The notes beneath the pieces are model-generated. The model had not been told where the DNA came from and searched no databases. It saw nothing but the letters and a program-made list of their open reading frames with translations. Source: Boesenbergia rotunda (lineage: Eukaryota; Streptophyta; Magnoliopsida; Zingiberales; Zingiberaceae). From it: a DNA stretch of 64,000 bases. Numbering within the stretch: position 1 is the stretch's first letter; each line of letters begins with the position of its first letter. The stretch spans positions 89,285 through 153,284 of the forward strand of contig JAGFNQ010000858.1 in the NCBI GenBank assembly GCA_024364735.1. Reading direction: 5' to 3'. Of the stretch, positions 1 through 12,298 are shown piece by piece. Made by a program: the position numbers and the translations under genes.

Positions 1-1798
1 TAGGAGAAGAAGAAGGTGTCGGATCCTCTGTCACGGACAGGCCCCTGTCCCGGGGTCCCGCTCGCCGGCGACCGTCGCGAGTCTTCCGATCGACGACCGG
101 ACACCACTAATAATTTTTGATCGTCGTCTCGAATAAGACGATATCCTCGCAGAACGGTAAATCGATCGAAAACGTCGCATTGTAATCTCGTCGGATTCAA
201 CGGTGAATACGGCAGCATCACAATTGCGGCGATACCCGACGGATTCATCGTACCCCCCAGGGTATAGTTTTGTTCGGAACGGCGGCCGGAGATCGCCGAC
301 GATGTCCGATCATTGATCGGACAATTCATCGACGATGATCGATGAGCGGGATAGAGGCCGGATCTGGGACAGAGGATCCGGCCTCGAAGAAGATGCAGTG
401 AGCGGTCCATATGTCAGCAAAATGACCCGACGTGATGTCGTCAGCCAGCTGGTCATTCAAACTCATCACTACCGTTCATCAGATTGGAGTCGAACGGTTC
501 CAATAAACGGAGCCCATTACGCACTAAATTTTTGGATGCGGATGTCCAACGGTACGAAACCCTCGATTACCTGGCAGCCCGCATAAATCCTCTTCTTCAG
601 TCCCAAGGAAGACGATCCCAAACCTCGTCGATCGTGCTCTCGATCGTGCTCGCGGCTGGCGTCGCTTTCGAGTGGCCGAGTCCACTCATCAATCTCTATC
701 TTCCTCATCGCTGATCCAGTTCTCCTGTGCCCGGCGGGGGCGCTGGGGGCGAGCGTAATCGCCTTATGCATGCAGTTCTCCTGTGCCCGGCGGCGGCAGG
801 CGGCAGCCACAGCTTGCAATCCGATGGAGCCGAGCTCACGCGCAGGAGCAATGCTGGCGTCGGTCCAACCGTCATGTGCTGCAGCGAGCTCGCTCAAGGA
901 GCAGCGGCGGCCGTGCTTCTGGCGCAGCAGCGAGAAGGAATGAAGTAAGTAATCTACTTGTGTTCGCTGCGAGTAGGTTTGATGTTTCAGGTTCCGAGTG
1001 GGGCTTTCTTATGTTTTCTGAATCTGTATGATCTTCGATAAGAACCTTATGCGATCGACAAGGATATTGATAACCCCAGGTTAGTCTACAAAGTTCAACG
1101 AAGATGGAATGCTACCAAGAAATCTCAGGTTCTCAGTGAAACGATACAACAAATCCAAACACCCATAGAAGAACAAATGCTAACCTAAAAAGGGGGAAAT
1201 CAATAAACAAGGTTATTGGCAATCCCAACTTGCATGTGAATTAGGTAACAACATCCCACTAGACAACGCATGTCGACTATTAGTAGCTTCATATGTTAGC
1301 TCTGGTTAACACGTAAGTGAGGAAATGATGGCCATTTTAACAAGATCAGACTAAGTCTGTATATGATTGTATCAAACAAGATCGCTGGCTTATGCAACTT
1401 GTACAGAGTAAAATGTGTATGCTTTTGTTTGCTCTACATTTACTCAATAGCATGGGCTGATTTTTGCTTGTATGTGCAACTAGTCTTGGTTTGTTCTATA
1501 TTATTAAAAGGACAAAGATTTGCCTATTAAATTAACTTTCTATAACCTCCAAAGTAACATTCTTAGCCAGTAATATTTGCCTATTAAGATTTGTTCTATA
1601 TTAAGCTTTGGTAACATTCTCAGCCAGTAAGAGCCAATGCAACATAGAACCATGCCCCAGAATACAAGGAAAAGATCAAAATTCTTCTATGACAAGTTAC
1701 AAAATAGTAGCTACATGCCTGAAGCATTGAAGGATATGCTTATTGTTTAAAGTTTATTGTTTTTCTCTTGTTAGCATATAAACTTTTGTTGTTTGCAG
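1..1798. other. Noncoding flank, GC-rich then AT-rich
   Basis: No convincing gene. Bases 1 to about 950 are GC-rich with many CpG and short overlapping frames on both strands that have no recognisable domain. A 21-bp direct repeat beginning CAGTTCTCCTGTGCCCGG occurs at 717-737 and 773-793. From about 1000 the composition becomes AT-rich and intron-like, and it ends at a good splice acceptor (TTTGTTGTTTGCAG, to 1798) in front of the HDDC2-like exon. The GC-rich part could be the 5' end of the same old gene, but I cannot show that. Confidence 0.4.
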
Positions 1799-1935
1799 CT
1801 ATTGTTGTTGATGGCACACTTTCTGATGGTGTTCCTAAGGCAGAAAAGAGTGAACTTGAACAAGAAGCTTTGAAAGAAATGTGTAAAATCCTAGGTGAAG
1901 GATTATGGGATGCATTGACTCTCTATTGTGCGTAA
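1799..1935 (+). pseudogene. HDDC2: HDDC2-like HD-domain 5'-nucleotidase, single exon fragment
   Basis: A reading frame of about 45 codons follows a splice acceptor ending at 1798. It contains DGVPKAEKSELEQEALKEMC, which matches the conserved segment just after the HD motif in HDDC2/YfbR-type deoxynucleoside 5'-monophosphatases (family pattern: SDGVPK, then EK..., then EQEAL, then MC, then LG). These enzymes are metal-dependent dNMP phosphatases. The expected Gly-Asp-Ile after Ala-Ile-Val is replaced by Val-Asp-Gly, and the frame stops (TAA 1933-1935) soon after the LGEG that ends the conserved stretch. That stop may be read-through into an intron, because a weak GT donor lies at the Gly codon. 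The catalytic HD exon was not found upstream. This is most likely a decayed or captured gene fragment. Confidence 0.6.
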
Positions 1936-4888
1936 ATATTAGGATGGCAATTCCTATTGTCTCGTATTAATCAAGTTAAAAGGTAGGTTGTCATGTCTCG
2001 GGAAGTTGTATTTCTGATAGAAAATCGAACAACACTTCCTTGTACGACGGACATCTGAGACATGAGTACAAGGCCTACACGGCCACCACAATCCATCAGC
2101 CAACACAGTTGACAATGTCTATACAAAAGAAAAGACATAATATCACAGCAACTAAAAGTCGCGTACTGATACGACTTACGACGACCAACCAAAATCGGGT
2201 CTCCGTGGTACACAAAAGTACAATGTAAAACACAATGGAAACAAATCAAACATAAAAGACGGAAATACAATGTATCGTCTGATACAACCACATCAAACAC
2301 AAGATGCCTCGACACAGGAGAACTGGGACAAGCCGTCGAGCACTTCAGACGATTATCCTGAAATAAAAACAAGGACTAACAGAGAGAGTCCAAATAACTC
2401 AGCGAATACATATATTTGATATGCATAGTAAACTATACTAGCAGTAAGAGTCCAGCTAACACAATCTCAAGTGTAATAGTAGAAAATGCAAAACTGAGGT
2501 ATTTTAAGATAAGGCATACCAGTGTCAAGCTATCTCGGTAACATATAGGTCAATAACCCTCAAATACCCCTCCGCGGGTAAAATAAGTTCATCGGGTTGA
2601 ATACATAACACAACATGTATGTGCATGTCAAACAAATGCAGCATCCAAATGCAGGAAACATAAACAAATACAATCCATGCATCATGCACATGATGCAATG
2701 ACATGGTCACCCCTGTCACTAGTCAGCCATCGTCACAAGTTATAAGTGAGGATGCTGGCAGAAGTACTCATCCAAATATAGGGTTGTGAAAACTATATGC
2801 ATTCCAACCTCACTGTTCCTGAGTGACCGAGTGGACATGATGCTGATGGAGTAAACATTGCTACCCCATGTCATATGGGGGAGATAAAATCTCTTATCTC
2901 CTCATATCACCGGAAAGATGAGGGATCCCTGCTTGCTACCACGCTCGGGTATACTATCCGTGAGCGACCGAACGGAACAATACAGAGCAACTGTATACAC
3001 TCGAAGGGGTCCCTAATTGCTACCACGCACCAGAACCACTGCAAGAGTGATCGTGTGGAGTCTTGACAAAGCAACTGGACACACCCTCCGATAGCCACCA
3101 CCCATGAGTGGCTATGTGCACACAACATGATCTGACGATCCGTCTCGACCACAAGGGAGCCCAGGGTCGTCAGCTATGCAATAGTGTAGGTATGATGTAT
3201 GACACTAAACGCATGCAACATCCTACCGAAAGACCTCCCTAGAATATAAGGCATGCACAGATCTAAGTTGTAAACCATGATCTAAAAATAAACTACCAGT
3301 ATACACGCAAAATACTACTAGTGGTCAAGCTATGCCGAGTACGCACTATACGAGAGTAAACGGGAAGCATCTCAAGGTCAAGTTACTAGTATCCGGTGGA
3401 GGTATACAAGAACAGATATGTAATAAAAGCCTACTGCTATCATAACAAACCATGCATATAAACTGTGACAATATCTAAAATAGATAAGTCGAAGGTACCC
3501 ACCTCCAAGTAGATGCTCGAAATGAAGAGAACCTCACCGTCCAAATAATCCGCAAGGATATATCCAAGTCAATCAATGTCCTATATCAAATACATAATCC
3601 TTAGCTATTTTCACAAAAGTACGTAGCTAACCAACTACTATCCCGTATTTGTAGTGACCCTAATTATCATAATTATTTAATTAACCCAAATTAAATGATT
3701 AATTACTAATCAATCCTATGTATTTGGACTAGCTTAATCTCCCATGAAGACTAAACCAATCCCAAATATCGAACTCGAATTAGCCAATGAAGCTCACAGC
3801 CAGAGGAAGGCAAACAAAAGTGGATCCAAACCCACCCATGGAGCTCACGACACATTCTACACAAAACAGAGTAAACAAAAAGAGAAAATTCCTCTTAACC
3901 CAAGAACAGATGGAATTCCACTAAGATGGAGCTCACGACAGATCTATGAAAGCAAGGAAACAGCAAGAATCTTTACTTCTCTACACAACCTCAGCTCACA
4001 ATAGTACCTACCCTAAGATCCAAAAGCTACGACTCCATCTAATGAACTCAACACCAAACAGAAACTAGATCAAGATCAAGTTACATACCTATTTTCAAAT
4101 CTATAGTCTGGATCAACCCATCAACTCTTTCTCACTGATCTATGCCAGTTCCTACAGCAAACCTCATTTGTTCTAATCTAACTCAAGCCGATCATTAATT
4201 CGAAACAGATCAATCATAGAACAAAAGAGGAATCCATTCCTTAAACAGAACTCGAATTTCCATCCAATGAATCCAGAAAACAAAAGGAGGAAACTCAAAA
4301 TCCAAATAGAGCTCTAACAGAACTCTAATGATCTGAAACGATCTATCTCATCTACTTCAAGAACAAACTGAAACAATAAGATGTAAATTAATTACGTCCT
4401 TACCTCACCACAATTCCACAGACACAGCTTGTTTCCTCCTCCCATTCAGATCCGGCAGTCCAAGGATCGCAAGAAGCAACCCCACAACCCACGATCCTTC
4501 CTTATGAGCTCGGTAAGACACCCTTAACTAGTGCTCCAATCGCTACTGATCTGTGACTCAATCAGCACATCACATCGGTAGAGATAGGCATACAAGGAGT
4601 AAAGGAAAAAACCATGAGAACTAGCGTTGACTTACCTCTAAACAACCAAAGGTGGAGATCAAGATGAACTCGGGAGGACGGCGGTGACAGCTAGCGGTCG
4701 CACGATCAAGATCAAGCATCGTCGCTTAGCAGTAATCACCAAGGAGGGGAAGATCTACCAATCACAACCTCCACACACTTGAAGGTGATCCTCAGATATG
4801 GCGTATGCGTGGCGATCAACTGAAGAAGAAAAGCGACTCAGGAAAGAAGGAAAGAGTGGCTGGTTTTTGTGCGATTGCGAGAAGAAGA
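1936..4888. other. Unclassified repetitive DNA
   Basis: About 3 kb without a supportable gene. Open frames here are short and lack domains. The part at 2697-3170 is a diverged copy of sequence right of Copia-B (55928-56208). On the minus strand, donor-like AGGTAAG motifs near 4399 and 4629 and long purine- or pyrimidine-biased stretches resemble the leader regions of plant gypsy LTRs. It may be an old minus-strand LTR, but I could not identify both ends or a target duplication. Confidence 0.35.
2697..3170. repeat. Dispersed repeat shared with 55928-56208
   Basis: Shares ordered blocks with 55928-56208: a shared opening (GACATGGTCA), then CTGAGTGACCGAGT, then CTACCCCATGT, then GGGATCCCTGC followed by ACCACGCTC. 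Spacing differs, so the copies are old. Probably part of an LTR family not otherwise identified here. Confidence 0.55.
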
Positions 4889-7557
4889 TGACGGGCCCAA
4901 ACTATGTGTCACGAATGTGGACCTCAAATTTAGAATTTATAAATGAATGAAAGCTGAAAACCCTTTTACAATCAAAAGTATGAAAATGTAATATAGGGGC
5001 CACAGGTCGTATTTTTCTCGGGGCTAGTTGAAGGTTTGTTTGATTCGCGCTTGTATTTATGTGTCGTTGGTGTTTTCGGGTTTCAAATAAGTATTCGGAT
5101 TTTGGTTTCGAATAGACAAAAGAATGCAATGAAAAGCTAAGTCACTCAATTAAGGGAGCTACACAAGGAGTTGACACTTAATGATTCAACCAATGGAAAC
5201 CGAATCAAGCTAAAAGTTTGGACACAAATTTGATATCGAATTTGCAAAACAGGTTGCTAGAAGAATTAATAAAACAGGTTGCTAGAAGAATTAATAAAAA
5301 AGGGCAGGAATTTTTAGCAACAAACAAACTTGGCACAAATCAAGCTAGCTACCAAATTTTTGAATCAACCAATTGTAAGGAAGCTCAGATAAGTCCGAAT
5401 GCACTTGATACACAATAGCTCCCTGCAAACTGCATTAAACTTGGCACCAAGCACTTCCTAATCTGCACTTGATACAAAGTGCAGATTTTTCAGCAGTTGG
5501 CACACAAAAGAAGGAAAACTGATTCACAATTCTGCTGCCTTTGCAGAAAATTGATCACTGCAAATTCCAAGTTGAAACTGGTCAATTGAGCTTAGGAAGC
5601 AAGGCTATTAGTGGATAGATTTGCAAGAGTTGAAGGAAGCACTTAAGCATCCAGATGCAGCTCCAGATCAGACATATTAAGGCAGAACATGTGCAGATTT
5701 CATGTACAATTCAGATTCAAAACAATCGAACCAAGTAATCTGAATTCAATGCAATGATACACCAGAATTTCATTTATCTTGGCACTAATCCAATTCAGAT
5801 TTGTTACTTGATACACAATGTGAGCTCGGAACTAAAGTGCAGTAACCACATGAACAATTCAGAAATGTAGAAACGCAGAAATTAAATGTAGACTGCAGAA
5901 ACTTTGGATGCAAGGAACTAAACTGCTACTCAGAGAGCAGATTGATCATTCCCAATATGATTCATATTTCTGAAGAATCAAACCATGGATGCAAAGAAAC
6001 ACTACGATGCTGATGTGCAGAAATAAGAAGATGCAGAATTGGAATTCAGATTATGGCATTGAAATTGATACAAGGATTGATACGCTACAACCGATTGCAT
6101 AAACAAATTAATCAAGTGGAGATCTAGTGCAATGGTTGCCCGATCAATAACCTCTTTAGGTGCTGGAATCGAAAACGTAGCAATAAATGGGGAGAATGCA
6201 GAAATGAAATGGAAGTGCAGAAATTCAGAATTGTTGATACGCAGCAATAAATTGGCACGCAAGAAATTTGAACTAAAATTAACTGAAATCAAACACAACT
6301 ATCCACTAGGTAGGTTCCTAAACTACTCAACTTGAAGACGTAAAGCTAGATTACAGCTGAAACAATGCAATAAATGAAACTTAACCAAACTGAAACCAAT
6401 TCAGAAACGAACAGTGCAGAACTGAAAATTAACAGCTAAGAAAACGAGATTAACCAAGGAAATCTAAACTCAATCACTCCCTAAGCTCGAAATCTTCTTG
6501 GTCGTCAATCAAGAGCTGTCTTCGAACCCCTAGGCACAGCAAATCATTGGAAAACAACTTCAATCGATCACTCTGCTCAAAATGCACGCAGCTGGAATTT
6601 CAATCCAATTTCCTTGGCCTCAGTTGATGGTGGTTGCTATGATGATTCGTGGACCATCTGAGTTCACCTGAGAACCCCTACAGCCGGCTCAGATGGTCGG
6701 AAATGGCTTGCGGAAGAAGTACAAGTGATTAGATTGCTGAGCTGCCGAAACCCTCAAACAGCCCTCTTCCGGTGCAAATTTGAGCTGAATTCTCCACCAA
6801 AGCTAGCTCCAATGATCCAGAAGATGATCTAAGGTCGAGATTGAGTGGTCGCGCCCCTTGAATTGAAGAAAAACTGCTAGAAAACGAAGAAGATGAAGAA
6901 AACCTACTGTAGCGGCTGAGACGCGACGAGGAGAAGGGCTGGAAAAATCTGATTAAATACATTAGCCATGGACGGCCCAGATTGATTGGAGGAGATCCAA
7001 CAGCAAATCTTGCTCTGATTGGAGCCAAACTTTTATGATGATGATCTGGGGTCAGGATCTGCCTCGTGGTAGCTCGGATCCTCCAGATATGCAACGGATG
7101 GTCCAGATCAACTCTATCTGTGAATGGACGCTCTAGAGCCCTCCTTGCTTGATCCAACGGTTGATTTAGCTCTGATTGGGATGAAACCTTCAGATCTTGA
7201 TCATAGAGCTTGATCAACCCTATCCCTAGCTCGGATTTCTCAGATCGTCCCGGATGGCTCAGATCTAGCCGCTTTTGAATCGGATGGCCCGGATTAATCG
7301 TAGGCTTGATAATCCGATCCGGTTCACATCCGACTCAAGTCTGACCCAATATGCCCTAGGTCCAGGATTCTTTCTTGCCTACAAAAATATATCAGAAATT
7401 TAGTGGCCAAATAATCCAAAAATTGTGTAATTTTGCAATTAAGTCCAAAATAAGATAAAGTTCCAAAACCTAGGGTAAAATCAGAATTAAGCAATAAAAA
7501 CATGGGTCAAACATGGATTTTAACATCTAAAATAATCACAAAAAATGGTACTTATCA
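4889..7557 (-). repeat. 3' LTR of Athila-like copy 1
   Basis: Runs TGACGGGCCC to TTATCA in the plus direction, homologous to the 3.05-kb LTRs at 28668-31720 and 36465-39514 but about 380 bp shorter and clearly diverged, so this is an older insertion or another subfamily. It contains a near-exact local duplication of 25-26 bp (GGTTGCTAGAAGAATTAAT repeated in tandem at 5250-5298). It is followed by the polypurine tract complement ACTCCCCCACACTT at 7558-7571. Confidence 0.8.
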
Positions 7558-9540
7558 ACTCCCCCACACTTAACCTTGAGCGTCTCGCGAAACTACTAAA
7601 TAAGTATCCCTTAGGCTTTCTTAAGCATAATTAGAAGCAAATGAAAAGAAATTACCTAAGGTTGTCAATTCTCATAAATCTAAGCTCTATGGATTAGTAT
7701 CTTGTCCTTAAATCAACAACTCAGCCCTTTCATCCATCATGAATCATTGAGATGAATTTAAAATCACTAGCCTTGCAAGGAAAATTTTGGGTGGCTCTCT
7801 CCTAAGTTCTAAGTTGATGATGGAAGTGGAGCTCACTCAAACACACATGCTTCCCGCACTACCATAGGCTTGCTTATAATCTACTCTCCACCATTAATCA
7901 TGATTAGGAGTCAACATCTATAAAAGCTTATTCAAAAGGGAAATGACATATGAAATGGTAGAAATGAAATAGAAGACATTAAAATAGCAAATTTGATGGA
8001 ATGGAAGACTTGAATGCTTAAAGATATTCTTGATGCATTTTGCCCTCCTTTCAGTCCATATAATGAAGTCCAAAGTGTGGTAGAGTGTATCTTTGCAATA
8101 TCCTTCTAAAATTTGATGAAAAGAATTCCTCTCCTTTGTGCCAATTTTTCCCCTTCCGTGCCAATTTGTTTCTTCCTTTTCCTTTTCTGAAATTTTTTTT
8201 TCTTTCTTCCCTCTACTGAAATCAGAATATAATGGAGCAAATCTTCAATGTGGATAAGATTATCTTCACTAGTATCATAATGCCAACAACTCATTATGTG
8301 CCCACTTTGTTCTTCTTCTTCTCTTTTTTTTTTCTTACTTAGCTGCAAATATTTTTTCTGTTCTGATTTGAACCATCCAGCAGCCACTTCTCTTGTTCTG
8401 ATTAGCAGTGGATATCCTTGAGACAAATTTGATGCACTTATATACCAAGTTCCTTGATTCACAGCCCAGGAAAATCCAAAAACTGCTTCATCTTGATACA
8501 AACTGCACTCGCAGCTTACACTCTCAACATTTCTGATCTCAAAAAATGGTACTTATCAACTCCCCCACACTTAACCTTGAGCGTCTCGCGATACTACTAA
8601 ATAAGTATCTCTTAGGCTTTCTTAAGCATAATTAGAAGCAAATGAAAAGAAATTACCTAAGGTTGTCAATTCTCATAAATCTAAGCTCTATGGATTAGTA
8701 TCTTGTCCTTAAATCAACAACTCAGCCCTTTCATCCATCATGAATCATTGAGATGAATTTAAAATCACTAGCCTTGCAAGGAAAATTTTGGGTGACTCTC
8801 TCCTAAGTTCTAAGTTGATGATGGAAGTGGAGCTCACTCAAACACACATGCTTCCCGCACTACCATAGGCTTGCTTATAATCTACTCTCCATCATTAATC
8901 ATGATTAGGAGTCAACATCTATAAAAGCTTATTCAAAAGGGAAATGACATATGAAATGGTAGAAATGAAATAGAAGACATTAAAATAGCAAATTTGATGG
9001 AATGGAAGACTTGAATGCTTAAAGATATTCTTGATGCATTTTGCCCTCCTTTCAGTCCATATAATGAAGTCCAAAGTGTGGTAGAGTGTATCTTTGCAAT
9101 ATCCTTCTAAAATTTGATGAAAAGAATTCCTCTCCTTTGTGCCAATTTTTCCCCTTCCGTGCCAATTTGTTTCTTCCTTTTCCTTTTCTGAAATTTTTTT
9201 TTTCTTCCCTCTACTGAAATCAGAATATAATGGAGCAAATCTTCAACGTGGATAAGATTATCTTCACTAGTATCATAATGCTAACAACTCATTATGTGCC
9301 CACTTTGTTCTTCTTCTTCTCTTTTTTTTTTCTTACTTAGCTGCAAATATTTTTTCTGTTCTGATTTGAACCATCCAGCAGCCACTTCTCTTGTTCTGAT
9401 TAGCAGTGGATATCCTTGAGACAAATTTGATGCACTTATATACCAAGTTCCTTGATTCACAACCCAGGAAAATCCAAAAACTGCTTCATCTTGATACAAA
9501 CTGCACTCGCAGCTTACACTCTCAACATTTCTGATCTGTC
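7539..9540. repeat. 1,001-bp tandem duplication inside Athila-like copy 1
   Basis: The last ~19 bp of the LTR plus about 980 bp of adjoining internal sequence occur twice in direct tandem (about 7539-8539 and 8540-9540). The motif ACTCCCCCACACTT starts at 7558 and 8559, exactly 1,001 bp apart. The copies differ by few substitutions and small indels. The first copy ends at TTCTGATCT, joined directly to CAAAAAATGG of the second, and the shared junction base is a single C. The homologous element at 31721 onward has only one copy, so the duplication is private to this element. Confidence 0.85.
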
Positions 9541-10456
9541 GAGTGGTTTGATCTGAGTTCTTGGCAAAATCCATTGCATCCCAGTTTAGTTCCGATCAGT
9601 TCAGCTCACTTTAGCTCACTATTCTGCACAAACTGCACAGATTTTAGACTTTTCACAGCTTCTCTTCACTTGAGATCATGGCACTTTACTTTCCTATACT
9701 TCACTTCACTGCTGATTTCACTCAGCAATTTAAATCCTGCTCCGATGAGGTTTAGTCCAGTCAAAAGCCTCTCTGCCAGTTCTGTCTAATTTCAGCAAGG
9801 CATTGCTGATTTGATGGAAGCACAATTCAACTTGAAATTGATACAAAATTGTGCCCAAACTGCTCAAGTTTCAAATCTGCTCAGCTGCAGATTTTGTTTT
9901 GTTTTTTTTTCTTTTTTTTTCATTCAAATCAGCCTTCGAATTCAGATCCCAGCCATGTTTCTCTCATTCAGCAGTTTAAAATCTGCTCCCAAGTGTAGGA
10001 TCGATGCACGTGAGAGGGGGGGTGAATCACGTGCGTTTTTCAAAAATCAAAGCGCTTTAAAAAGCGTGCACAGCGGAAACGAAAGAAACGAAAAACAAAC
10101 ACACTAACACAGACGAGTTTTACTTCGTTCGGAGCCTTCGTCGACTCCTACTCGAAGGCCCAGGTCCCTCGGACCTTTCCGTTGGGCAATCCACTAGTAT
10201 TCTCTACCGGTAAGCACCGATAGAGTAAGCGAGTACAGAGGAATTGAAAGTGTGACAACCCCACACTTTCAAGCAATTAAATGCAATAAAATATTTATTA
10301 AAAAATTATCTTTTTACCGACGTCCGGAGTAGGTCGACTCTTTCGGGGCAGCAGGACGTCGTCGGCTCGAAGTGAAGCGTTTCCGGAGCAAGGCGCGAGC
10401 GTAGAAGAACTTGGAGACTTTGGAAGAAGTGTTGTTCAAGAATAGGGTCGAGGCCT

Positions 10457-10470
10457 TCTTTATATAGGGC
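10457..10470 (-). promoter_or_regulatory. TATA box in Copia-A LTR
   Basis: On the minus strand this reads GCCCTATATAAAGA, a plant TATA box, placed just downstream of the palindrome array and about 460 bp before the LTR 3' end. This is the expected position of the U3/R boundary. Confidence 0.6.
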
Positions 10471-10472
10471 AG

Positions 10473-10817
10473 GGGGCGCCCGACATGCTCGGGGCGCCCC
10501 CCACGTGGCTCTTGATCCGGCGAGCCCTCTGGTCAAGGCTGATCTCTTCATCTTCGGGATCAGCTTTGACCGGGGCGCTTGACGCGCGCGGGGCGCCCGG
10601 TTGACCGGTCAAAGCGTCATCTTCAGGGCTTCGCGAGAGTGAGCTGCAGCAGCCTTCAGTGGCGTGGCACAGTGGGCGCCCGAGACACGCGGGGCGCCCG
10701 ACATGCGGGGCGCCCGACACACGCGGGGCGCCCCCAATTGCGCTGCTGTCGGGGCGTTTACCTCTCTGCTGACTTTGGGTTGACTCTGGGGCGCCCGACA
10801 CATCCGGGGCGCCCTGC
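10473..10817. repeat. GGGCGCCC palindrome array in Copia-A LTR
   Basis: About nine copies of the self-complementary octamer GGGCGCCC (or GGGCGCC), several within GGGGCGCCCGACA units spaced 15-25 bp apart, densest at 10673-10735. They lie in U3 upstream of the TATA box. Sirevirus LTRs are known to carry repeated palindromes in this region; this motif differs from the array in Copia-C. Confidence 0.75.
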
Positions 10818-11350
10818 TCAGCTACGGCCTCACTCCTTTGAGGCTCTCTGAGCTGCAGAAACACAGTCCTTCGGTCCTGCATCCAGGGTTAGTCCAAAAC
10901 AGCAAATAATAAGTTAGTTGAAACAGCCTTAGCTGTCTTGGTTCTGACTTTGGATCTCCAAAATGGAGCCCTAGGTCGAACCGACGCCTACTGTTCCCTC
11001 GACGGGGAACGCGTCCTCACTGGTTCGCTCCTCCAGTGACTTACCTCACTTACCCTTTGTGCAGCTTTACTTAACTTCTTGACCCACCAGGACTTCCTGC
11101 CAAAGCTCAACCACCCTGGTCTTCCTGCCAAGTCTCAACCAACTTGGTCTTCAGCCAGTTGTCAGGTCCCGCGGACCCAACTGGACTTCCCGCCAGGACT
11201 CAACCATCCTGGACTTCAGCCTGGTGTCTGGTCCTAAGTCTTTCAACCCTGCACACTTAGTAAAGAGGTTAAACACCAACAACCCTAACTTTAACCACTT
11301 TGTCATACATCAAAACCCGAGTTTGACCGTTAGTGCAAACTGCACCAACA

Positions 11351-11367
11351 ATCTCCCCCTTTTTGAT
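11351..11367 (-). other. Polypurine tract of Copia-A
   Basis: Reads ATCAAAAAGGGGGAGAT on the minus strand, directly abutting the LTR start. It primes plus-strand DNA synthesis in LTR elements. An identical tract flanks the Copia-B 3' LTR. The next ~900 bp (to 12298) is AT-rich 3' untranslated sequence with no gene. Confidence 0.8.
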
Positions 11368-12298
11368 GTAATGACAACCTAGGTTAAAGTTAGAGAAAAA
11401 ACTAGCAGATACATGCAAGTAAATAAAAAATAAGCATGAAAGTACATGGTGCAAAATTAAGTAGCAAATAGAATTTTCTAAGCTTTAACCCTACTCTCCC
11501 CCTTTGTCATTCATCAAAAAATTAGGCATAACAAGTGTAAGGGAGTAGAAATATAGGCTAAGTGTTAGAAATAAACAAGTCTTAAATCTATTTACTTAGC
11601 TCATAAAAAAAATTTTCTTTCAAAATATCAATCTTAATAAAAAAATGTTTTAAAGGATTAGCTGGAATTCCCTCTCAATCTTTATCAACTTTTATCAAAA
11701 TTTTCAAAGGTGTTTTGTCAAAAATGATATTTTGAAAACGTATTTTGACCTCAGCTCCCCCTGGACCAAGTAATGATTGTGGTCTCTTTTCATGTGTCTA
11801 ACTCTAGTTACTGACTAACTATCTAGATGATAGTAGTGTTCACAGGGTTAGTCAAGTCAGGTAATAATGTCTAGCTCAGATTTTAGTGCTAGACTACTTG
11901 ACTTGATCACTGTAATGTTGGTATTTTACGCCCAGACTTACTGTGATGCACTGACTTAAGCATTCGGAAGTCCAGGCAGAGTCCTATGCATCTCACAACC
12001 ATTCTATGTTTTTGCAAACACAAACAAGTTAATCTTAATGTGTTTTGTGAGATGCGGCTACCTAAATCTATAGGTTCATGCAATTCTAGGGGTCAAGCTT
12101 AGGCTAAGTCTGCCAGTTTTGAAAATCAAATTTTGAAAGACAATAAAGTTCTTGAAAAACAAGTTTGAAAAGTCCGTGTTTAAGTTAAATTTTGAAAGGC
12201 AATAAACTTTTGAAAAACAGGTTTGAAAGATCCATGTTTTTAAACTCACAAGCTTAATTAGTTAAACCAAAAGTCAACTTAAGCTTATCAGGTCAGTC

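Larger units (their letters stand above)
4889..9993 (-). mobile_element. Athila-like Ty3/gypsy element, 3' part (copy 1)
   Basis: Collinear with the complete element at 28668-39514: an LTR (4889-7557), a polypurine tract and 2.4 kb of internal noncoding sequence. It reads on the minus strand. The internal region is cut at 9993, where Copia-A inserted after CTCCCAAG. The intact copy continues past the equivalent point (about 33160). The rest of this element is missing because the far side of Copia-A falls into the assembly gap at 18170. No coding capacity remains in this part. Confidence 0.8.
9994..11350 (-). repeat. 3' LTR of Copia-A
   Basis: Begins on the minus strand with TGTTGGTGCAG at 11350 and ends CGATCCTACA at 9994 (1,357 bp). 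The outer ~110 bp recur at 18057-18169, the truncated 5' LTR. It contains a TATA box near 10460, an array of GGGCGCCC palindromes upstream of it, and the homopolymeric CACCCCCCC tract near its 3' end. Confidence 0.9.

Noticed and set aside
335..1031. Overlapping frames of 70-126 codons in the GC-rich left end
   Set aside because: No domain, no start context or splice pattern; GC-rich sequence leaves long frames on both strands by chance.
1971..4004. Several 60-130-codon frames on both strands
   Set aside because: Low-complexity or random composition, not shared with the related repeat at 55928-56208 in frame.
8106..9574. Minus-strand frames of 97-131 codons in the Athila-like internal region, also at 32501-32740
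   Set aside because: Similar in copies only because the DNA is duplicated; ends differ by frameshifts and there is no domain. Noncoding leader or 3' region is simpler.
10306..10882. Frames rich in Gly-Ala-Pro-Arg in the Copia-A LTR
   Set aside because: Produced by the GGGCGCCC palindromes on all frames.
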